Shown: positions 58,001-64,000 of the stretch, piece after piece | Position numbering within the stretch: position 1 is the stretch's first letter | How the letters are laid out: each line of letters opens with the position of its first letter | Origin: Lepidurus packardi | Taxonomy: Eukaryota; Arthropoda; Branchiopoda; Notostraca; Triopsidae | DNA length: 64,000 nucleotides | Direction of reading: 5' to 3' | NCBI GenBank assembly: GCA_023053545.1 | Contig: JAKZAN010000002.1 | Coordinates: forward strand, 12,582,790-12,646,789 | Notes under the pieces: model-generated | What the model was told of the DNA's origin: nothing | Database searches by the model: none | What the model saw: the letters and a program-made list of their open reading frames with translations, nothing else | Position numbers and translations under genes: made by a program

Positions 58001-60851
58001 GCTGGACCAAACTCCCGAACACGACGACCCGGAAATTGTACCCTTGAAATGGATCGGTCTACTCACGTCATTGGAGGAACCCCTTCTCGACTTGTTCTGG
58101 AGGATCGGCAATTTGAGTCGTTTGAAACGTGTCGTCGCCTACGTGCAACGTTTCATCCGAAACTGTCGCTCAGACAGATGCGCACGAATCCTTGGACCGT
58201 TACAAGTCTCTGAAGCCAGTAATGCACTGCGAACCTGCCTAGGTGTAGCGCAAAGAAACGCGTTTATGGTAGAAACGCTTGCGTTAAGGACCAGAAAGCC
58301 TATTAGGTCTGATTCGCGACTACTGAAACTCACACCGTACATTGATGCCGACGGTATTATTCGGGCCGATGGCAGAATACGCCACGCCCAAATTGACCCC
58401 AACACGAAAAACCCGATACTCCTGTGTCCGAAAAGCCCACTAACGCGATTGGTAATTCTGGACTGTCACGAGCGAACGCTTCATTCCTCAACCGAACGGA
58501 CACTGGCCGAGTTACAACGAAACTATTGGGTGCTTAAGGGAAGGCAGACAGTCAAGCATCTTATTCGACACTGCGCGATGTGCAAACGACTGAGAACACA
58601 ACCCGAAGTCCCGCTTATGGCAGCATTACCGAAACAACGTCTGGAAGCCTTTAAGCCGCCTTTTACGAACACGGGAGTTGATTTTTTTGGACCGCTCAAC
58701 GTAGTCATACACAGGAGAGTACACAAGCGTTACGGCTGTTTATTCACTTGTCTAGTCACGCGAGCGGTTCACATTGAAATTGCTCAGAGTCTGGACACCG
58801 ACTCGTTTATTTTAGCCTTACGACGTTTCATCGGCCGGCGAGGATGCCCGGCTGTATGTTACAGCGACAACGGCACGAATTTCGTGGCCGCCGAGCGCGA
58901 ACTCAGAGAATGTCTCTCCCACCTGAACAAAAGCCGAATCTACGAAACTGCCCTTCAGCGCGGCATCACTTGGCATTTCTCCCCCCCTTCATCGCCACAC
59001 TTCGGTGGAGTTTGGGAGCGTTTAGTGCGTTCGGCTAAGTCCGCTTTGCGTTATACCCTAAACAAGCGAACCGTGAACGAAGAAGTTTTAGCAACAGTTA
59101 TGGCGGAAGTCGAGTCCCTAATTAATGGACGCCCCTTGACTCATGTAAGCTTAGACCACGCAGACCTAGACCCACTCACGCCAAATCACTTCCTCCTGGG
59201 CAGGCCCAACCCAAACATACCGCCTGACATTTTTTGTGAAGACGAGGTAGACTCGAGGAAGAGATGGCGTTGTTCCCAGGCGATTGTCGAATTGTTCTGG
59301 CGAAGATGGATGCGCGAATATGTTCCTACCCTTATCGAGAGACGTAAGTGGCTTCGTGATAGGCGTAACATCCGAGAAGACGACGTGGTCCTCATCGTCG
59401 ACAAGAATTCGCCAAGGGGACATTGGCCGCTAGGTCGCGTGATCAAGCCACTACCCGGGCCGGACGGAGTAGTACGCGCAGCGCGTGTGAAGACCGCTAC
59501 CGGTGAGTTGGTACGACCTGTGGCTAAGCTATGCCTTCTGGAAGAAGCCGACTACGAGGGTGAAGTACGGCGAGACTAGTGTTTCTATACAAGAAACAGG
59601 GCCGGCGATGTTACGGACAAGTCCGTAAAAGGTTGTTTCCCAGCACAACCGCACCGAAACTAGCCGGAGGCCCCCTATACCTACGCACATAGGTATAAGG
59701 GGGGATTGCGAAACCATCAGCCTTTTCCCCTGCAAAACGGAAAAGGAGAGTGGCTCTGCAGAAGCGGTGACGAACAGACCTGCTAGACGTGTTGTTTCAG
59801 TTTTGTTCCTCATTTTCAGTTTCAGTTTCATTTATATTCCCATGTATGTGGTTAATAAATTAGTAAACAAGAACCGAACCCAATGTTACTAGAGCTAGGT
59901 AACATTCAGTAACCATTCACATAAGTTTGTAACTATTCATTTTGAAGGAGTAATTGGTGAAGGTCATTTGAAGGTCATTTGAAGGACTTTGAGGTTAATT
60001 ATGGTTTGTTCGTTAATGTTGTTTACAGTGAGTAATCTGATCGTCACTGCAATGGATTTCTTCGCTGCTGGTTCTGAAACAACGTCAACTACACTGTTGT
60101 GGGTTTTTCTACTCTTGTCCATCCATCCTGAAGTTCAAGACAAAGTACATGAAGAGTTGGATGCTGTGGTTGGCAAGGAAAGATTACCTTCTTATGATGA
60201 CAGAACATGGTTGAATTCAACTTAGCCCAAGATTTAACGTTTTTTTAATAGATTTATTATATCTAAACCTTGTTAGTATGCCGTACACAGAAGCTGTATT
60301 GCTCGAATGCCAACGATTTGCTGCCTTGACACCTTTAGGCGTTTTACACTACACTACAGCCGATACAAGTACATGCTTTTCCAGTAAATTAGACCTCGAA
60401 ATTAATACGTTTTACATGGGTAATTTAGAATTCAAAGGGTATATTATTCCTAAGGATACTATTATTATACCCAATTTATACCAAGTCTTACGTGAACCTA
60501 ATACATGGGAGAAACCAGATGAGTTTTACCCAGAACATTTCTTGACCAAGGATGGCAAAGTTAAGCACGTTGAACAATTTATACCGTTCTCGACTGGTAG
60601 AAACTATAAATTAGGTTTGTATGGTGTTTTGCAACCTAAAAGTTCTTCTTCGTCTGCTATTCGTTCTAGGAAAGCGGATGTGCCTAGGAGACGGTTTGGC
60701 CAAGATCGAATTGTTTCTTTTCACAACTACCTTGTTACAACAATTCAAGTTTACTTTGCCGATTGGTCAACCCAAACCGTCCTTAGTTGGTCCTCCTGGT
60801 GTTGTTCTTTCGCCTAATCCATACGATGTGGTTTTAAGTCTGCGGAATTAA
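52094..60851 (+). CDS. CYP4: CYP2-clan cytochrome P450, intact, with a retrotransposon in intron 6
   Basis: Exons 52094-52175, 52287-52514, 52584-52722, 52811-52948, 53008-53125, 53183-53312, 60029-60209, 60277-60368, 60429-60596 and 60670-60851 give 485 residues with all phases correct. Anchor [23 protein letters not shown] hinge, C-helix WLELRR, I-helix AGSETTS (292-298), K-helix ECQR (349-352), PDEFYPEHF, and heme loop GKRMCLGDG with Cys430. Intron 6 is 6.7 kb because a sense-oriented BEL/Pao element occupies 53339-59904; the homologous intron is about 70-140 bp in paralogues. Host splice sites (GTACGT donor, TTTACAG acceptor) remain good, so splicing may persist. Role as a microsomal monooxygenase is as for CYP1; the substrate is unknown. 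Confidence 0.92.
53339..53634 (+). repeat. BEL/Pao left LTR
   Basis: 296 bp with inverted ends TGTTAC/GTAACA. Confidence 0.95.
53639..53655 (+). other. BEL/Pao primer-binding site
   Basis: TGGTGCCGAAACCCGAG starts four bases after the left LTR and has the TGG start expected for a site complementary to a tRNA 3' CCA end. The tRNA species was not identified. Confidence 0.7.
53697..59579 (+). CDS. BEL/Pao gag-pol polyprotein, 1960 codons
   Basis: Single open frame. Gag includes an Arg/Glu-rich coiled coil (residues about 140-200) and a capsid-like region with [18 protein letters not shown] (about 320). Zinc-binding segments follow at about 543 ([13 protein letters not shown]) and 578 ([14 protein letters not shown]), then an aspartic protease, [10 protein letters not shown] (about 680). 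RT has [11 protein letters not shown] (about 978) and YVDN as the catalytic box (about 1098), the BEL/Pao variant of YVDD. RNase H has [11 protein letters not shown] (about 1275). Integrase has an HHCC zinc site (about 1591-1628) and catalytic Asp in GVDFFG (1661), Asp in YSDNGTNF (1721) and Glu in GVWERL (1770). A DUF5641-like C-terminal domain ends the protein. No env. The product would replicate the element through reverse transcription and integration. Confidence 0.95.
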   Translation: MATSDLAPTVDVPFANDLRGLKQTRTNAKRTLTRVINRISTHVAERGSRSALKVHRIHLTDAFEDCMNAHRNYMRQTDIEADIASSDDWVQEVDETTRRCYTDIDDYLASRANSVSSVSSRSTVLSSPRTLLSEAKRKSKETELRLQQAARAEENRLQEAARLRKLQADLEEQSIRIESAKQQRALADELELTNLQVALYESAVEEEELPPDGEAECTRPEEATPPITSLQSPYASPIAQQDNRNDLALPRSPNPFPRKISYHRPDTDPPRSANGPADMRTFVTQPDEWISDTDDPNTPALPSQAAPPYAPWLAGVMPRLDLNPFDGDPREWPLFIGNFKTLVHDVVPCDSQRIAILRQLLTPKIRESIAETLHSPVLYRQALRELQDQYGHPHLVARSYVKTLIDLPNLKNYDFESLKTFSRKLHGSVTTLLLSGYKQELSSAVTLEQLLGKLPVGIRSRWGRQVLRLEPRLPTLLDFDSWLQYEVKAETRVRPIEGNTDIYKPKGSEGHKTNKAGLKPRRDQTPYPTVLATKLAAEDTEGSWVCFACKEKHQTKDCKKFTSLSPSERIRLAKENGICFRCLRKGHIGRDCASTKECGTSGCKRYHHPLLHDAPRAFDRKGPSDTANRNGLTSGGDAEDPDDNRHVNHVTTNANNTEVLLAVVPVRLRSDYTYLDTFALLDSGSEVSLIRQDIADKLHLEGGTEVLRIGTFHGQDPILNTRKVTVKVESLDQNTCLDVIDALTVPKLNVSRRSVNWPKLKTRWAHLSGIDIPAVDSTQVTVLLGMDVPGAHRQLKLRTSRETAAAPIAIQTPFGWCAVGKIPKGRITAPPSCNLLNLPSTRDDHLDELLEKFWTIESFGVGTAKRPISPDNRKALQIFESTLRHDGSHYEVGLPWRSSDVALPDNRSAALRRLFAIERKFARNERYAATYDAVMSEYASLGHARKLSREELDGPAGRTWYLPHHGVVNPNKPDKVRVVFDASASYEGSSLNASLLQGPDLLVSLPGLLIRFRENMVAVSSDIEKMFHQVRVRSEDKNVLRFLWRSPKDKSAPHTYQMNVQIFGAVSSPSICMYVLNKTAEDFGTSQPNLMEKVQRNFYVDNYLDSLDTEEEAIAASKQLTALLSKGGFRLTKWLSSSRTVVASFPVNELANPKMNIDLDDLPIERALGVLWNAETDTFGFNTTVSREVTNPTKRQVLRTIASIFDPLGFLSPIILAAKSIMQEVWRQRLDWDDKLPSPLQDVWNTWVSELEHLTDFSIPRYLRFGQTLGSVQLHTFGDASETGYGAVSYLRFADTAGAVVVSLVMSKARVAPVKRVTIPRLELLGAVTATRLANFIATELRIKLNEVFFWTDSTTVLKWINSRTCRFTTFVANRVGEIIETSRPGQWNHVPGLSNPADLCSRGTSVTSLTNQRLWFEGPEFLKRVPEDWPMGFKLDQTPEHDDPEIVPLKWIGLLTSLEEPLLDLFWRIGNLSRLKRVVAYVQRFIRNCRSDRCARILGPLQVSEASNALRTCLGVAQRNAFMVETLALRTRKPIRSDSRLLKLTPYIDADGIIRADGRIRHAQIDPNTKNPILLCPKSPLTRLVILDCHERTLHSSTERTLAELQRNYWVLKGRQTVKHLIRHCAMCKRLRTQPEVPLMAALPKQRLEAFKPPFTNTGVDFFGPLNVVIHRRVHKRYGCLFTCLVTRAVHIEIAQSLDTDSFILALRRFIGRRGCPAVCYSDNGTNFVAAERELRECLSHLNKSRIYETALQRGITWHFSPPSSPHFGGVWERLVRSAKSALRYTLNKRTVNEEVLATVMAEVESLINGRPLTHVSLDHADLDPLTPNHFLLGRPNPNIPPDIFCEDEVDSRKRWRCSQAIVELFWRRWMREYVPTLIERRKWLRDRRNIREDDVVLIVDKNSPRGHWPLGRVIKPLPGPDGVVRAARVKTATGELVRPVAKLCLLEEADYEGEVRRD
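59609..59904 (+). repeat. BEL/Pao right LTR
   Basis: 296 bp, about two substitutions from the left copy. The sequence ACAGGGCCGGCGA before it is the likely purine-rich priming tract, though imperfect. Confidence 0.95.
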
Positions 60852-61163
60852 AGTTTGAGGTTAAGAATCTTCGGAATTTCTATGGAACTAAAATGGACTT
60901 CTTGCATGAAAATAATTATGATAAAAGAAGAATTAAATTACAGAGAATTTTATGAAATTCGAAATTGATCTTCACATTAACCCATAGATTTTGTATAATT
61001 AAAAAGTACAAGTAATAATAGAGTAGGGTACCATGGTATCACCCTATTATATTGCACAGATACACCTTTCTAAAGAATAAATATTGTATTTGTTTTTCAT
61101 CACACAAGCATTCACAGACTTGCAATCTTTTACAATTCACATAGGCAAATTTTATGTAGCGGG
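60852..61163. other. Tail-to-tail interval between CYP4 and cuticle gene K
   Basis: About 310 bp of AT-rich sequence holding both 3' UTRs. No other feature seen. Confidence 0.55.
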
Positions 61164-61633
61164 TTAGTAGGCGGGTTTGTCGTAAGTGGAGGGAGATTGG
61201 GTCTTGTATTCTCCGGAGTGCTGGACATCAGCAACGTAGCCACCATAGCCATCGATGTGGTAGTTGACGGTCTAAAAGAAAAGAACGATTAGGAGGAAAA
61301 TGAAGCCTCGAATGAACTCAAAGATGTACCTGACGACGGCCATCGGGAAGTACAACGTAGTACGACCCCTTGGTGTTGTCAGCGTCGCTGTTTTCTTGGT
61401 GTCCCATGTCTACGTAGTGCTGGTCATCCTTGACGGCCCAGTCGAACTTGTAGTTGGCTGGAGCGTAAGATTCTGTGTAGTCCGGAGCAGAGGAGGATTC
61501 CTTCTTGTACACGGCAGCGGCGGTGGCGCACGCAACTAAGGCGAGTACTAAGATGACCTGTTGTGTTACCAAAGTAAATTCATGTTAAATTTTATCCCTT
61601 GTAATACTTCAAGCCATAATAACTTACCTTCAT
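61164..61633 (-). CDS. RR-type cuticle protein K
   Basis: Exons 61633-61628, 61557-61330 and 61271-61164 give 113 residues. The signal peptide is VILVLALVACATAA. The spacer VYKKESSSAPDYTESYAPA is followed by an RR domain with one extra residue (YKFDWAVKDDQHYVDMGHQE, then NYHIDGYGGYVADVQH) and a STYDKPAY tail. Intermediate in sequence between I and J. It is tail to tail with CYP4. Confidence 0.9.
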
Positions 61634-61720
61634 GATTACTGAGAGTGTTTGTTTTTGCTTTTGATGCTTGCTGGTTGAAGCTAGAAGCTGCTGTGTGATA
61701 TTTTCGAAGCAAATGCAATA

Positions 61721-61728
61721 CATTTATA
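61721..61728 (-). promoter_or_regulatory. TATA box of cuticle gene K
   Basis: Minus-strand TATAAATG about 90 bases before the ATG. Confidence 0.55.
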
Positions 61729-61739
61729 CTCCGGAGTAA

Positions 61740-62625
61740 TTGTACGTTTGCTAGAACCTTAGTAAACTCACGTAGCAAGATACCACACCCTTTGTTGTAC
61801 CTCTCTTACATGCATAATCTTACAATTAATCACTTTTTATTCTAATCTACGCGACGCTTATAACCGGAGCAAAAGAAGCGGCTCAGTACGGAGTTTTGGA
61901 GCACGCTTGTCCGCCAAAATTATATGAGGGAAAGTGGTTTTCATAACGTGGTAGCGCGCAAAAGGACAATTGTCAGTTAACTGTATGATTGCTCGAGTTT
62001 GTTTTTAAGCGATTCCTAGGAATTGCGAAAGGAAAGTGGGGCTTTTAAGGGAAATGGGTTAGTGGACATTAGCTTTGTAAACTAATGTTCTAATCCATTT
62101 TTTCTATCAAATGTTCATGAAACAATGTTTTCCTATGAAGCATAGCATTATCGACTATGAATGGATTTTCACCTTAGGCCAAACATTCCAAAACTACAGT
62201 TCATTATTGAAATACGTTAAAAAGAAATGTTGAGATCGTTAAATTAGGGAATTTTTAAGAATTGATTGCAAAATATTTATTATACAATTAAACTATATTT
62301 TTCAACCTATCTGTTTAGCGCATTATGTAGTATTAGTGACCCAGTACAAGGACCAAAGTACAGTACATCCAAGTTATCGTAGCATGCTGCCATGACTCGA
62401 CAATTTTCCTAGTCAGAACAACAACATCCCAAAAAAGAGCTCCATGGATAGAAGCCACGATGCATTCATGCAAGACTTTAGCATATGTTAGTTTATCTTC
62501 TCGTCTTTCCAGTTTTTTCTACAAGGTTGGGAGTGTGTTCCCTCTGGCTTCTGCTAGCATCATCATAGTCTCTTCTTCAATCTTGTTACGAGCACATGTG
62601 AGTACAAAACAGGTTTCCTACAACT
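61740..62625. other. Intergenic region between cuticle gene K and CYP5
   Basis: Divergent promoters of K and CYP5 must lie here. 62450-62620 shares words with the CYP2 pseudogene 5' flank (GATGCATTCATGC, GTCTCTTCTTC, ACAAAACRGRTTTCCTACAA). No gene or transposon recognised. Confidence 0.5.
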
Positions 62626-64000
62626 ATGTTGGTGCCCGTCTTAATAGCTCTGATTCTCGTCTACCTTTGCTACAAGATTAACGCCAGGCCACCCAACTTT
62701 CCTAATGGTAAATTAACTTTGCTCGAATCATCTTTGCAACCTGGTTTATTCTAATACAAATGAAATGACGCAGGACCATGGAATTTGCCGATTGTTGGCT
62801 ACTTGCCGTTTATGGGTCGACATCCATACCTCACTTTGCGAGATTTGTCCAAGAAGTATGGTGATATCTTCAGTATTAACATGGGCAGCTACCGTGCAAT
62901 TGTGTTAAGTTCGTATGAAACGATTCGGGACGGTTTGAAGGAGGAAAACTTCACAGGTCGTCCACCTCTTCCTTTCCTGAAGTTCCGCTCCGAAGATAAA
63001 GGTAAAATAGTTTCCTGAGAATGAGATTTTTTAGCCTTTTATATATGTATTTCTCTGCGTTAGGAATCATCTTCTCTGAAGGTCATACATGGATCGAACT
63101 GCGGCGTTTCACCCTTAGAAACTTGAGAGATTTTGGGTTGGGCAAGTCGAGTCTCGAACGAGTAATCCAAGAAGAAATCCGGGAATTAATCGAATCTCAC
63201 AAGTGAATATTTTTTTCTAAAATATTTAAAGAAATTTGTAAAATTTGTAATAATATATTTAGTTTCGAGTAAGTGTATACTATTTCACTGTGTTTCTTGA
63301 CGTATTTCAGGAAAAATGTTGGAAAATCGATTAAATTGCGAAATACCTTTAATCTGGCCGTTCTTAATGCGTTATGGACGATCATAACAGGACAAAGATT
63401 CGATTTGGAGGATCCCAAAGCGAGGACCATGTTAGAGACGCTGTCAGAGTAAAAAAATAAATAAAAAATAATTACTTTAATGGACTTGCAAACTAATTAA
63501 CTGTTAGGAGTATAAGCGAAGATGTCCCCAATCGTTTAGCTGAATTTGTACCGATCCTAAACTTGGTACAAAAGCTTCCCAAGCACACGGTGGCCTTTGA
63601 TAAGAATTCCAAATCTATGTTCAAGGTATACTTATAAATTTTATTGATAATATCCTAATAAATGTAAGGTCCTGATAATAGGAAATCATTGATGAACATA
63701 AGCGAGTACATAAAGAAGGCGATGCGAGTGACTTCATGCACGTGTTTTTGGATAGAATGCAACAAGATGAAAAACAAGGAAAATCTACACCTTTCACTGG
63801 CAAAGATGGAAGTAAAGTTGACATTGTAACTTTAGTTTTTGAATGATTGATAGGAAATGGTTTGTGGTATTGCTTGCAGTGGTTAATTTGATTATCACCA
63901 CAATGGATTTGTTTGCTGCCGGTTCTGAAACCACGTCTACTACGTTGTTGTGGCTTTTCCTACTCTTGGCAACTCACCCTGACGTCCAAGAGAAAGTACA
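62626..64000 (+). CDS. CYP5: CYP2-clan cytochrome P450, 5' part (runs off the right edge)
   Basis: Exons 62626-62707, 62774-63001, 63064-63202, 63311-63448, 63508-63625, 63682-63811 and 63880 to the window edge, all in phase without stops. Anchor [32 protein letters not shown] hinge, C-helix WIELRR, and I-helix [10 protein letters not shown] are present. The K-helix and heme loop would lie outside the window. It is the closest relative of the CYP2 pseudogene and serves as the intact reference for its lesions. Confidence 0.92.

Larger units (their letters stand above)
53339..59904 (+). mobile_element. BEL/Pao LTR retrotransposon, apparently intact
   Basis: Two 296-bp LTRs (53339-53634, 59609-59904), beginning TGTTACGGAC and ending GGTAACA, enclose one uninterrupted gag-pol frame. 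The LTRs differ at only about two positions, so insertion is young. Both LTRs carry AATAAA near their 3' end, a possible polyadenylation signal in CYP4 sense orientation. A perfect target duplication was not found: GTAAC precedes the left LTR and recurs only four bases after the right one. ACATAAGTTTGTAAC occurs on both sides (53324-53338 and 59919-59933). Confidence 0.97.

Overview
The window is arthropod nuclear DNA, most likely from a branchiopod crustacean such as Daphnia. The basis is AT-rich introns with GT-AG splicing, a tandem family of Rebers-Riddiford (RR) cuticle protein genes, a family of short-intron CYP2-clan cytochrome P450 genes, and young Ty3/gypsy and BEL/Pao LTR retrotransposons. 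The genus is inferred from gene content; no species-diagnostic sequence was seen. All gene models below were built by hand from splice sites and reading phase.

Left part (1-17.6 kb), conserved single-copy genes. A Daxx-like histone-chaperone gene runs off the left edge on the minus strand. It is head to head with a 10-exon gene for the F-BAR/HR1/SH3 membrane-bending protein of the Cip4/Toca-1/FNBP1 family (1487-16218, plus). The introns of that gene hold several minisatellite arrays and dispersed repeats. Convergent with it is a complete four-exon LSm2 gene (16986-17531, minus) whose first coding exon is only the ATG.

Middle part (18-43 kb), cuticle cluster. Nine minus-strand RR cuticle genes (named A to I here) share one architecture: a two-codon first exon, a second exon with signal peptide and most of the chitin-binding domain, and a third exon with the domain end and a repetitive tail. 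B-C-D and E-F-G are collinear triplets. H and I look like products of crossing-over inside intron 2. A Ty3/gypsy element with decayed coding frames sits between D and E; the unoccupied site is still visible as a paralogous sequence between A and B.

Right part (37-64 kb), P450 genes on the plus strand interleaved with cuticle genes on the minus strand. CYP1 is intact (483 aa). CYP2 is a pseudogene with three lesions. CYP3 carries a one-base frameshift at the K-helix. CYP4 is intact (485 aa) but carries a 6.57-kb BEL/Pao element with one 1960-codon gag-pol frame in intron 6. CYP5 runs off the right edge. CYP1, CYP3 and CYP4 each end tail to tail with a cuticle gene (H, J, K), so a CYP-plus-cuticle pair seems to be a recurrent unit.

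The most interesting observations are the recombinant cuticle genes, the repeated CYP/cuticle pairing, the young retrotransposon inside an intact P450 gene, a 322-bp insertion with its empty site preserved in a neighbouring duplicate, and inverted repeats flanking exons 8-9 of the Cip4 gene.
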